A stretch of DNA of 33,671 nt, from contig SIAW01000021.1 of assembly GCA_009695465.1 (NCBI GenBank), forward strand, positions 1-33,671, written 5' to 3'. The notes under the pieces were generated by a model, which made no database searches, had not been told where the DNA came from, and saw nothing but the letters and a program-made list of their open reading frames with translations. Source of the stretch: Pedosphaera sp. (GTDB lineage Bacteria > Verrucomicrobiota > Verrucomicrobiia > Limisphaerales > UBA1100). Shown here in pieces: positions 24,018 through 31,941 of the stretch (positions are counted from its first letter, which is position 1; each line of letters begins with the position of its first letter). The position numbers and the translations under genes are program-made.

Positions 24018-25057
24018 TGGCCATGAACGCGATGCTCGCAGCCTTCACACGCACCGAGTGGATCGAGCTGGTGCTGCCAATGGCATTGGCGCTGGGCTTC
24101 TGCCTGCTCGTCTCGTTTTTCCTTTCCGGCATGGAGACGGGCTTGTTCGAGATGAGCCGTCTGCGCGTGCGCCGCATGATGCGCGAGGGCGACGTGCGCG
24201 CGGCGCGGTTGCAGTCGTTCTTGGATGACCCGGAGGATTGTCTGTGGACCATTCTCGTGGGCAACACGCTGGCCAATTTCTTCGCCGTGCTACTCGTGCT
24301 GCTCTTCTTGCAGAACGTGCTGGATTGGGGCAGTCGGCCGCTGCTGTTCTGGCTGATGTTCAGCCTGGGCGGTCTGGGGTATTACGCCTTGTTCGAGCTG
24401 CTGCCCAAGATGCTCTTCCGCCAGTACCCCAACCGCCTTTGCCTCTGGCTCTCTCGCCCGTTCGCGGTGGTGCACGGATTGATGCGGCCACTGGTCTGGG
24501 TGCTGCGCCTCATCTCGCGCCTCATCCTCACCTTCAGTGGCGGACGGGCGGCCTCGGGCCGGCTCTTCGGCGACCGCGAAGAATTGCGTCAGGTGATGCA
24601 GGAATCCAGCGCAGGGCTGACGGCCGATGAGCGCGTGATGATCGATCGCGTGCTGGATTTGCAGAGCATCCCTGTCCGCGCCATCGTCACCCCGTTGCAA
24701 CCGGGCGAACCGGCAATGCTGGAAACGCCCGTGATCGATTTGCTGCAACGTGTGGCTGCGGACAACCACGTGCATGTGCCCGTTTGGAAACTGGTCGATG
24801 GCACCCGCCGTGTCGCGGGTGTGGTCAACGTGCGCCAACTGACTTTTCTCCCCGAGGCCGACCAGCAACAACCCGTCGGCACATTTTTGGAGTCCGCACT
24901 TTTCATGGAGGAAGACACGCGTCTGGAAATGTTGTTGCGCGCCATGCAACGCAGCGGCCAACGCGTCGTGATCGTCCTCGACCGGCGCCAGCGCGAGATC
25001 GGCTTAGTGCGGTTGGCGGACATTTTGGGAACGGTATTCGGCAAGATGGGCAGATAA
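24014..25057 (+). CDS. CNNM-type membrane protein with DUF21 and CBS-like domains, lacking CorC_HlyC, second of three
   Basis: This 347-residue paralogue has the DUF21 membrane domain (FFLSGMETGLFEMSRLRVRRMM, TILVGNTLANFFAV, LFELLPKML) and a CBS pair region (about 205-345). The usual PR..M motif is weakened to VRAIVTPLQPGEPAM, and the second CBS ends RQREIGLVRLADILGTVFG. It stops there, so the C-terminal CorC_HlyC domain of its two neighbours is absent. It overlaps the first paralogue by four bases and precedes the third by one base. The reduced form suggests a specialised or accessory subunit; that is inference. Confidence 0.83.
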   Translation: MMAMNAMLAAFTRTEWIELVLPMALALGFCLLVSFFLSGMETGLFEMSRLRVRRMMREGDVRAARLQSFLDDPEDCLWTILVGNTLANFFAVLLVLLFLQNVLDWGSRPLLFWLMFSLGGLGYYALFELLPKMLFRQYPNRLCLWLSRPFAVVHGLMRPLVWVLRLISRLILTFSGGRAASGRLFGDREELRQVMQESSAGLTADERVMIDRVLDLQSIPVRAIVTPLQPGEPAMLETPVIDLLQRVAADNHVHVPVWKLVDGTRRVAGVVNVRQLTFLPEADQQQPVGTFLESALFMEEDTRLEMLLRAMQRSGQRVVIVLDRRQREIGLVRLADILGTVFGKMGR

Positions 25058-25058
25058 C

Positions 25059-26402
25059 ATGGACGGCGCATTCTGGATTGCAGTTGGGCTGAAGACACTC
25101 GCAGTGCTGCTGCTGGTGTTTCTCAACGGCTTCTTCGTCGCCGCCGAATTCGCGTTGGTCAAACTGCGCGGCACGCAGCTGGACGGACTGATCGCCACCG
25201 GCAGCCGCCGCGCGCGCCGCGTGCGCCGTGTCCTCACCAATCTGGACGCCTACCTCAGTGCCTGCCAACTGGGCATCACGCTCGCCAGCCTTGGGCTGGG
25301 CTGGATTGGCGAACCCATCTTCACCGAGCTGCTCAAGCCGGTGTTTGACATCACGCGGGATGGCCAGCCGTTGCTGGCGGCGGAGAGTCCATGGCGCATC
25401 TGGATTTCCTTCAGCGTCGGTTTCACCTGCATCACGGTCTTGCACATCACCGCTGGCGAACAGGCCCCCAAATGGCTGGCCATCCAACGTCCGCTGAGCA
25501 CCAGCCTGTGGGTGGCGTACCCGCTGCACTGGTTTCATCAGTTGGCGTATCCATTCATCTGGGTGTTGAACCGCACCGCGCTTTGGATGCTGAGATCGGT
25601 GGGCATCGAGATTGCCGATGGCAGCGAGCACGGGCTTTCGGAGGAAGAACTGCGCACCCTGCTCACCAGCAAGGGCGGGCGATCCGTGCAGTATGGCCGC
25701 GACATCGTCTTCAACGCCTTTGATCTTAAACACCGCGTGGCGCGCGAGGCGATGCGCCCGCGCCGCGAGATTGTCGCCCTCAACACCGAGGCCACGATGG
25801 ACGAATGTCTGGCGACGGCGGAGCGCACGCGCTATTCGCGTTTTCCCCTCTGCGAAAAAGGCAATCTGGACGCCACGCTCGGCGTGGTCCACATCAAGGA
25901 TCTCTACGCCCAGCGCAACGCCGCGCGCACGGGACTGGATCTGCAACCCTTCGCGCGCAAACTGATCTACGTGCCCGAGTCAGCGCGGCTGGAGCGGTTG
26001 CTGCACCTATTTCTCGACCGCAAACTGCACTGTGCAGTCGTGGTCAATGAGTACGGTGACACGGCGGGGCTGCTGACGCTGGAGAATATTTTGGAAGAGT
26101 TGGTGGGCCAGATCCAAGATGAGTTCGACCACGAGACGCCGCTGGTCAAACAGGTGAACGACCACACGTGGCTGGTCGCAGGTGAATTGCCGGTGCACGA
26201 TTTGGCGCATCTCACGGGGGAGATATTGAGCGATGCGGATGTTGCGACGGTCAGCGGTTTGATTACGCGTCGGCTGGGCAAGTTTCCCAAGGAAGGCGAT
26301 CAGTTGCGGCTGGGATGTCACGAACTGCGCGTGGAGAAAGTCCACGGCTCGCAGGTGGAGCAGGCCCGGCTCACGCGCGTGGTCGATGAGTCTTCAGCGT
26401 GA
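25059..26402 (+). CDS. CNNM/CorC-type membrane protein (DUF21, CBS pair, CorC_HlyC domain), third of three
   Basis: This 447-residue protein is the most canonical of the three paralogues. The DUF21 domain reads GFFVAAEFALVKLRGTQLD near the N terminus, then ACQLGITLASLGLGWIGEP and ITAGEQAPKWLAIQRP. The linker contains LSEEELRTLL. The CBS pair (about 225-350) includes AREAMRPRREIVAL, TRYSRFPLCEKG, GVVHIKDLYA and AVVVNEYGDTAGLLTLENILEELVG. The CorC_HlyC domain runs from about 365 to 440 (TWLVAGELPVHDLAHLTG, VSGLITRRLGKFPKEGD). A role in divalent-cation homeostasis is family knowledge only. The stop lies 6 bp from the stop of the convergent HAD gene, leaving no room for a terminator between them. 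Confidence 0.9.
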   Translation: MDGAFWIAVGLKTLAVLLLVFLNGFFVAAEFALVKLRGTQLDGLIATGSRRARRVRRVLTNLDAYLSACQLGITLASLGLGWIGEPIFTELLKPVFDITRDGQPLLAAESPWRIWISFSVGFTCITVLHITAGEQAPKWLAIQRPLSTSLWVAYPLHWFHQLAYPFIWVLNRTALWMLRSVGIEIADGSEHGLSEEELRTLLTSKGGRSVQYGRDIVFNAFDLKHRVAREAMRPRREIVALNTEATMDECLATAERTRYSRFPLCEKGNLDATLGVVHIKDLYAQRNAARTGLDLQPFARKLIYVPESARLERLLHLFLDRKLHCAVVVNEYGDTAGLLTLENILEELVGQIQDEFDHETPLVKQVNDHTWLVAGELPVHDLAHLTGEILSDADVATVSGLITRRLGKFPKEGDQLRLGCHELRVEKVHGSQVEQARLTRVVDESSA

Positions 26403-26408
26403 GGCGGG

Positions 26409-27287
26409 TTACCAGCTCGGCCGCTCCGGCAGGCAGGCGTCGAATTCCTTCACCAGTGCGGCCTCATATTCGCCCGCGTAGGTTCCGGCAAAGAAACGGT
26501 TGAGAGCTTCGGAGTGCAGTCGTTCCCAGCTCGCCTCTTCTTTGCCGGGATTGATGGGGAAGAAAAGCGCGCCGTTGCTTTTGGCGGCTTTGAAATCGCC
26601 GGGGGCATCGCCGATCATCAGCACTTTTCCGGCGGCGTATTTGCTGGCGGCGGCAAATTTGAGGTGCTCAGTCTTCGTGCCCAGTTCCTGACCGGCGATG
26701 AGTTTCACAAATCCATCAATGCCGTGCTCGGCCCATTCGCGTTGGAGCGCGGCCCCGGGCGTCTGACTGATGCACATGGCGTCGGCGCGAGTCTGGATAT
26801 TGGCGAGACATTCGCGCACGAGCGGGAAGGGCGGCACGCCATGCACCATGTCGGCGATGGCGGCGTTCACCGCATCGCTCCAAACCTTGATATGCGCCAA
26901 GCCCGTATTGCCGCTGGCGACTTCGGTGTTAAGCGTGGCATTGCCCAGTTTGGTTTCGCGCCCGATCCATTCTTCGAGTGCCGTGATGTCCGGCATCGTC
27001 ACACCGCGCGCTTGCACTTGCGGACGTGCGCCCAGCAGCTTCACCGCGCGCACGAGGGCAGGGAAGCGGTTCGCGCCGCGATCCTTCGAGTAGAGATTCA
27101 CGAACGCCCACGTCTCGCGGGCGTATTTGCTGACGGCTTGCAGTTTGAAATGCTTGATGAAACACGGCGCGAAACATTCCTGATGCTTGATCTCCATGCT
27201 GTCGAAGATGCAACCGTCGGAATCAATGCCGACAAAGAATGGGTGGCTGGGTTTGAAATCGCGGAGAGGTTGCGCAGGGTCGCTCAT
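26409..27287 (-). CDS. HAD-family hydrolase (phosphatase-like)
   Basis: This 292-residue cytoplasmic protein has the HAD motifs. Motif I is GIDSDGCIFDS (Asp22 nucleophile, Asp24 acid/base), motif II is the Ser in CISQTPGA, a Lys lies in GTKTEHLKF, and motif III is MIGDAPGDFKAA with two acidic metal ligands. An unusually long helical cap of about 150 residues lies between motifs I and II. The open frame continues 44 codons upstream of the ATG at 27287, but those residues are not family-like and overlap the 3' end of the upstream gene. The substrate is not recognisable. It is the last gene of the - strand series. Confidence 0.8.
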   Translation of the reverse strand: MSDPAQPLRDFKPSHPFFVGIDSDGCIFDSMEIKHQECFAPCFIKHFKLQAVSKYARETWAFVNLYSKDRGANRFPALVRAVKLLGARPQVQARGVTMPDITALEEWIGRETKLGNATLNTEVASGNTGLAHIKVWSDAVNAAIADMVHGVPPFPLVRECLANIQTRADAMCISQTPGAALQREWAEHGIDGFVKLIAGQELGTKTEHLKFAAASKYAAGKVLMIGDAPGDFKAAKSNGALFFPINPGKEEASWERLHSEALNRFFAGTYAGEYEAALVKEFDACLPERPSW

Positions 27288-27372
27288 GTTTCGTTCTCGT
27301 GCCGGAAATTGTCCGGACGAAGCGGGCGAAGTGTTTGCAAAGGGTGAGTGCGCGTCAAGGAGAAGCCAGCCG

Positions 27373-28869
27373 TCAACGTTGCCGGACTTCTTCGAGCGCT
27401 TGCTTGGCATACAACACAACCAAGTTATCGGTGTCGCGGCTTGCGTTCTCGAGCGCAGCCACGGACTTCTTCGATCCCACGGCCTTCAAGATCTGGCAGG
27501 CTTCGCGCCGGACTTCCGCGTTGGTGTCTTTGAGAAGTTTCAGCGTGGCCTCTTCGGCCGCATCACCGCCGGCTTTGAGCGCGTTGCCGGCAAGGAAATG
27601 ATCCTTTCGTTGTGCCACCATTCTTGCCAACGCATCGATGCCGCGAGAATCCTTGAGCGTGCCCAGCGATTCAATCGCCGTCATGCGCGGGCCGAATTGT
27701 TTGTCGTCCAGCGCGGCAATGAGCGGTTTGACCGCGTCGGTAGTCCCCCAGTTTCCCAGCGCTTTGGCGGCGAGCTGGCGGGCCAGCGGATCTTCATCCT
27801 TCAAAACGGCGAGCAATTGCGCGGTGACTTCGGCTTTGCGCGCGTCGTCCGGTTTTGAATTGCTCAGGCGGCTCAAGGCCACTGTTCGACGTGATTTGTT
27901 GTTGCCACCCAGATCGGTGATGGACGTCTTCAACTCGGCATCGGGGAGCACGTTGAGTTCCGGTTTGGGCGGACCGGCGAGCACGGCTTTCTGATGGGCG
28001 GCAAGCTCTGCGCCTTCGAGAAGTTTGAGCGCGAGCGTTATCGGAACTCGAAGGGTGGTGTTGGGCGTGTTCTCCGTGAGGGTGCCTTTGAAGGCGACAT
28101 CGCGCATCACGCCGCGCTTGGAATCAAATGTGTTCGTGCCTTCGCCGGTGATGGACATCCGCGGTTGACCGAGCACGGACTGCGCGGTCTTGAGTTCGTA
28201 TTTGCGTGCGACGGGAACGAGGTCGCCGGTGATGGCGCCCAATGTGAATGTGATCTTTTCCTTGGCGGGCAGGCGGACGTCTTTGATTCGGTAAAACCTC
28301 GAGCCGGGCGGCGTGAATTCTTTTTCCTCCAGAACGATGACGCAGTCGCTCGTGGATTCCCAAGTGGATTTGCCCGATGCCGGCAGCAACTCCGTCGCCA
28401 CGCGCGACAAATCGCCAAGCGCCTGCGGAAGCTGCGAGCGGCCTGTCTCCTGCAACACCTGGCCGGTCGAATCAATTTGCACTTCGTTGGCGCGTGCGAA
28501 AGTGCTGTTGGGCCTGCCGAATTCGCCGAGCCGGAATCCGCCGGCGCGAAAACTCGGCGGCCCACCGCTGATGCCCGGCACGACGGAACCGGATTTTGAT
28601 TTGCGTTGGGTGTGCAGCGAACTGCGCATCGTGAATGTGATTCCATCGGCGTTCGCCGATTTCACGGCGTAGGTCGCGCTGCCCGATACCGTCTCGGTGA
28701 ATTCCGGTTCGCTGGCCTCAATGCGCACCGAATAGAGATAGTTGGAGCCAGTCTTGAATTGGTAACGCAATTCGGCGGCAGTCACGTCGCTGAAGGAAGC
28801 GCCAGCGAGGAGTCCCGCCAAAACAAGTGGCCGCAGAAAACTGGGGTTCCGTGGCATGGTTTTCATCAT
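27373..28869 (-). CDS. Secreted HEAT-repeat protein
   Basis: This 498-residue protein has a signal peptide (FLRPLVLAGLLAGASF, likely cleaved near VTA-AEL). An N-terminal beta-rich domain of about 280 residues follows (ELRYQFKTGSNYLYSVRI, GVMRDVAFKGTL). Residues about 315-495 form HEAT/Armadillo-like helical repeats: DPLARQLAAKALGNWG, AVKPLIAALDDKQ, GPRMTAIESLGTLKD, AEVRREACQILKAVG. HEAT repeats usually bind proteins, and the protein is predicted to be periplasmic or surface exposed. The start has tandem ATG codons at 28869 and 28866, with no clear ribosome binding site. It lies 56 bp downstream of gnd on the same strand. No enzyme motif was found and the function is unknown. Confidence 0.75.
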   Translation of the reverse strand: MMKTMPRNPSFLRPLVLAGLLAGASFSDVTAAELRYQFKTGSNYLYSVRIEASEPEFTETVSGSATYAVKSANADGITFTMRSSLHTQRKSKSGSVVPGISGGPPSFRAGGFRLGEFGRPNSTFARANEVQIDSTGQVLQETGRSQLPQALGDLSRVATELLPASGKSTWESTSDCVIVLEEKEFTPPGSRFYRIKDVRLPAKEKITFTLGAITGDLVPVARKYELKTAQSVLGQPRMSITGEGTNTFDSKRGVMRDVAFKGTLTENTPNTTLRVPITLALKLLEGAELAAHQKAVLAGPPKPELNVLPDAELKTSITDLGGNNKSRRTVALSRLSNSKPDDARKAEVTAQLLAVLKDEDPLARQLAAKALGNWGTTDAVKPLIAALDDKQFGPRMTAIESLGTLKDSRGIDALARMVAQRKDHFLAGNALKAGGDAAEEATLKLLKDTNAEVRREACQILKAVGSKKSVAALENASRDTDNLVVLYAKQALEEVRQR

Positions 28870-28925
28870 GCCATAGACACTAGGCTGAACCGTTGCCGCC
28901 GCAAGGCTGGAAGTGCTGATGTCGC

Positions 28926-30380
28926 CTACACGTTGTACGTGCTGGAGCTGGTGGTGCCGCCGCGGCCGGTCCAGTTGGTGTGGAAGGTTTCGCCGCGCGG
29001 TTTGTCCACGCGTTCATAGGTGTGTGCGCCAAAATAATCGCGCTGGGCCTGCAGCAAGTTCGCCGGCAGATTTTCTGCGCGATAACTGTCGTAGAAAGAG
29101 AGCGCGGTACTCATGGCCGGCACGGGGATGCCGCGCTTGGCGGCGATGGCGATCACGTTGCGCCAGCCTTTTTGGCTGCGACGCAGGGCGCGGCGGAAGT
29201 AGCCGTCGAGCATCAGATTGGGCAGGCGCGGGTGGGTGTCGTACGCTTCCTTGATCTTGCCGAGGAACCGGCTGCGGATGATGCAGCCACCGCGCCACAT
29301 GAGGGCGATGTTGCCGTAGTTCAATTTCCAGTCGTATTCCTTGGCGGCGGCGCGCATCAACATGAAGCCTTGCGCGTAGCTGACAATCTTGGCGGCGTAG
29401 AGGGCGCAGCGGATGTCCTCAATAAACTTCTCGTGGTCGCGCGTGATCTTCGGCTTGGGGCCTTTGAGTTTTTTGCACGCCTTGACGCGCTCGTCTTTCA
29501 GCGCGGAGACGCAGCGCGCATAGACCGATTGCGCGATGAGCGTGACGGGGATGCCCAAGTCTGCGCTGTTGATCATCGTCCATTTGCCGGTGCCTTTTTG
29601 TCCGGCGGTATCGAGAATTTTGTCCACCAACGGTTTTCCATCGGTGTCCTTGAAACCCAGAATGTCGCGCGTGATCTCGATGAGATAGGAATCCAGATCG
29701 CCCTTGTTCCATTCCGCGAAGACATCGTGCATCTGCGCCGCGCTCATGCCCAGGCCGTCGCGCATCAGATGATACGCCTCGCAGATGAGCTGCATGTCGC
29801 CGTACTCGATGCCGTTGTGCACCATCTTGACGTAGTGACCGGCGCCGTCGCTGCCCACCCAATCGCAGCAGGGCGTGCCGTCCTCCACTTTGGCGGAGAC
29901 GGATTGGAAGATGGCTTTGACGTGCGGCCACGCCTCGGCGGTGCCGCCGGGCATGATGGACGGGCCGCGGCGCGCGCCTTCTTCGCCGCCGGAAACACCC
30001 GTGCCGACGTAGCGCAGTCCTTTGGATTCCACCAATCTGGAGCGGCGAATGGTGTCCTCGTAAAGCGAGTTGCCGCCGTCAATGATGATGTCGCCGGGTT
30101 GCAGGAGCGGCAGCAGTTGCGTGATGAATTCATCCACCGGCGTGCCGGCCTTCACCAGCATCATCACGCGGCGCGGGCGCTTGAGCTTGGCCACCATGTC
30201 CTCGATGGAACGCGCGCCGATGACGCGAGTGCCCTTGGCCTCGTTGGCGAGGAAGTGGTCCACCTTTTCCACGGTGCGGTTGTACGCCACGACGGTGTAG
30301 CCGTGGTCGTTCATGTTCAAAATCAGGTTCTGGCCCATCACGGCCAGTCCAATCAGTGCGATGTCGCCTTTAGGTTCCAT
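28926..30380 (-). CDS. gnd: 6-phosphogluconate dehydrogenase, decarboxylating
   Basis: This enzyme oxidises and decarboxylates 6-phosphogluconate to ribulose 5-phosphate with NADP in the pentose phosphate pathway. The 484-residue protein has the nucleotide motif GLAVMGQN (11-18) with NRT at the end of strand 2, typical of NADP enzymes. MLVKAGTPVD, IIDGGNSLYEDT, the substrate-binding YVGTGVSGGEEGARRGPSIMPGG, and the catalytic Lys and Asn in HYVKMVHNGIEYGDMQL follow. The C-terminal domain has TAGQKGTGKWT, WRGGCIIRSRFL and the tail FHTNWTGRGG. I chose the ATG at 30380 because GGAGGA lies ten bases upstream; the frame is open for 16 further codons. Confidence 0.97.
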   Translation of the reverse strand: MEPKGDIALIGLAVMGQNLILNMNDHGYTVVAYNRTVEKVDHFLANEAKGTRVIGARSIEDMVAKLKRPRRVMMLVKAGTPVDEFITQLLPLLQPGDIIIDGGNSLYEDTIRRSRLVESKGLRYVGTGVSGGEEGARRGPSIMPGGTAEAWPHVKAIFQSVSAKVEDGTPCCDWVGSDGAGHYVKMVHNGIEYGDMQLICEAYHLMRDGLGMSAAQMHDVFAEWNKGDLDSYLIEITRDILGFKDTDGKPLVDKILDTAGQKGTGKWTMINSADLGIPVTLIAQSVYARCVSALKDERVKACKKLKGPKPKITRDHEKFIEDIRCALYAAKIVSYAQGFMLMRAAAKEYDWKLNYGNIALMWRGGCIIRSRFLGKIKEAYDTHPRLPNLMLDGYFRRALRRSQKGWRNVIAIAAKRGIPVPAMSTALSFYDSYRAENLPANLLQAQRDYFGAHTYERVDKPRGETFHTNWTGRGGTTSSSTYNV

Positions 30381-30390
30381 GTGTAAAATC

Positions 30391-30399
30391 TCCTCCTTC
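30391..30399 (-). promoter_or_regulatory. Shine-Dalgarno of gnd
   Basis: Read on the - strand, GAAGGAGGA lies ten bases before the ATG at 30380. It decides the gnd start over the longer open frame that reaches 30428. Confidence 0.6.
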
Positions 30400-30475
30400 G
30401 GCGCTATGTAGCTGAGAGCGACCGACATGGGAAGCAGAATGTGAATCCATTGACGCCGCTGCCCCCACGCGGGTT

Positions 30476-30979
30476 TCAGGCAAATTGCAGCCGCGAATCT
30501 TTATCGAGCAGTTGCTCCAGATTATTCCACTGCGCGCCGTTCATCGCGTGGAAGGCGTGCAGATAGACCACGACAATCTCGCGGTCGAACTTGGCCAAGA
30601 GCGCCTCCACGGCCGCGTTCAACTTGGCGTCGTCCATCGTCTCGGGCAGATCGCCTTCCACCACGCCGTCCTTGTGCGTCAAGCTGATGGCGTCCAAAAA
30701 TGTCTTGAGCAAGTCCTTCTGCTTTTCCAACAGCCAACCGCGCACCAGCACGCCGGCGGCTTCTTCGAACAGCGGCTTCTTCACCGAGTCGAGGATGAGC
30801 TGGTTGCGCGACGCGCGCGATTGCCGCAGCAGAAAGAGCGGGCGCATGCGGCGCGCTTGCGCCACGTTGATCAGCGCGGACTCGTAGATTTCCTTGTCCT
30901 CCGCCGCCGCCATGTCTTCCACAATGCGATGCGCCAGCGCCGCCGACATGAATCCGAACATCAGATGAGATTTTAGCAT
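30476..30979 (-). CDS. Small helical protein of unknown function, coupled to lpxI
   Basis: This 167-residue soluble protein is predicted to be mainly alpha-helical, with no signal peptide or membrane segment and no motif I recognise. Notable stretches are AAALAHRIVEDMAAAEDKEIYESAL, the basic ARRMRPLFLLRQSRASR and the C-terminal VVVYLHAFHAMNGAQWNNLEQLL. Its ATG overlaps the lpxI stop (ATGCTAA), so translation is probably coupled to lpxI. gnd follows after 95 bp. Coding status is supported by the tight overlap, the composition and the lack of a better frame. The context hints at envelope or lipid A biology but does not prove it. Confidence 0.65.
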   Translation of the reverse strand: MLKSHLMFGFMSAALAHRIVEDMAAAEDKEIYESALINVAQARRMRPLFLLRQSRASRNQLILDSVKKPLFEEAAGVLVRGWLLEKQKDLLKTFLDAISLTHKDGVVEGDLPETMDDAKLNAAVEALLAKFDREIVVVYLHAFHAMNGAQWNNLEQLLDKDSRLQFA

Positions 30980-31815
30980 GATTGATTTTCAACGGCTCCG
31001 TGCGCGCACAGATGGATGCGATGACGCCGGGCGGCTGCTTCGACGGCTTCGCGATCCAGCAGCAGGGTTTTTCCTGCCTCAAACGCCAGCACCGCGATAC
31101 GCGCCGCCGCGCAGGTTTCCAAAGTCGTCTGGCCAAGACAAGGAATATCGAAGCGCGTATCGTGGCGCAGCTTGGCCACCTTCACCGCCACCGCCCCGCC
31201 GTCAGGCCCGGCCAACTCGCCACCGCGCGCCAGACATTTGTCGGTGCCTTCAAATCCTTCCACGGCCAGCACCGTGCCGTCCTTCACCACCACGGTCTGG
31301 CCGATTTCCAGCCGCGCAATCTCCTTGGCAATGCGCAGGCCAAAAGCAATGTCCACCCGTTGCGCTTCGGTGGGATTGGGGCCGAGGGAAAATCCGGCAA
31401 CGGGCATCAACGGTTGCAGCCACGGCAGGGCATCAATCAACTCCACGCCGTCTTTACGCAACTCGTCGGCGATGGCCCCAAAGAGGGTGTGCGCGTTCTT
31501 TTCTTTCAGACGGAACAGCAGGCCCATCGCGCGCAGATCGGGCCGCAGGTCGAACAGGTTTTTGGGTGCGATCTGTCCGACCATCACGCACTGGCGCACG
31601 CCGCGTTGGGTGAAGGCGGCGATCATCTTGGAAAGTTGCCCCACGCGCAGCCACACGATTTCATCCACGCACTGGGCCAGCGCGGGGTCGGTCTCGTTCT
31701 CGAAAGCGACGGCGACGAGCTTGCGCACACCAGCGGCGCGCGCTTGCTGCGCCAGCAACAGGGGCAGGGTGCGGTTGCCGGCAATGAGGCCAAGGGTTTC
31801 GGGCACAGTCACCAT
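30973..31815 (-). CDS. lpxI: UDP-2,3-diacylglucosamine diphosphatase LpxI
   Basis: LpxI hydrolyses UDP-2,3-diacylglucosamine to lipid X and UMP in lipid A synthesis, replacing LpxH in many Gram-negatives. The 280-residue protein fits the DUF1009/LpxI family. The N-terminal domain has LGLIAGNRTLPLLLAQQAR and the block VGQLSKMIAAFTQRGVRQCVMVGQI. The C-terminal domain has VVKDGTVLAVEGFEGTDKCLARGGEL and DTRFDIPCLGQTTLETC. I chose the ATG at 31815 because family sequence begins there; an in-frame TTG at 31851 adds twelve unlikely residues. The gene implies that the organism makes LPS. It is divergent from the NIPSNAP gene across a 126-bp spacer. Confidence 0.92.
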   Translation of the reverse strand: MVTVPETLGLIAGNRTLPLLLAQQARAAGVRKLVAVAFENETDPALAQCVDEIVWLRVGQLSKMIAAFTQRGVRQCVMVGQIAPKNLFDLRPDLRAMGLLFRLKEKNAHTLFGAIADELRKDGVELIDALPWLQPLMPVAGFSLGPNPTEAQRVDIAFGLRIAKEIARLEIGQTVVVKDGTVLAVEGFEGTDKCLARGGELAGPDGGAVAVKVAKLRHDTRFDIPCLGQTTLETCAAARIAVLAFEAGKTLLLDREAVEAAARRHRIHLCAHGAVENQSC

Positions 31816-31941
31816 CGCGGCAGACGATAACCGGCTGCCTCCATGACGCAATCACGCAATCGGATTTTCCTGCTGAGCCACCGCTGAGCGGGCACAAAAG
31901 CATTGCCAAGTTTGATGGAGGGCGCATCATCCGCCGCAATC
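31816..31941 (+). other. Divergent intergenic region between lpxI and the NIPSNAP gene
   Basis: This 126-bp spacer is the longest in the window and must hold the promoters for both directions. I find no convincing -35/-10 pair, operator palindrome or riboswitch-like structure. A GGAGGG (31916-31921) lies about 20 bases before the NIPSNAP ATG, too far for a normal Shine-Dalgarno. Confidence 0.4.

Noticed and set aside
24014-25057. Second CNNM-type gene as a pseudogene
   Set aside because: It lacks the C-terminal domain, but the frame is intact, overlaps its neighbour by four bases and ends cleanly one base before the next start, so it looks functional.
26514-27347. Open frame of 277 codons on the + strand opposite the HAD gene
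   Set aside because: The HAD motifs on the - strand are complete; the opposite frame is its mirror image.
28980-30386. Open frame of 468 codons on the + strand, antisense to gnd
   Set aside because: It mirrors the gnd reading frame, has a biased Ala/His/Val composition and has no recognisable domain, while gnd is certain.
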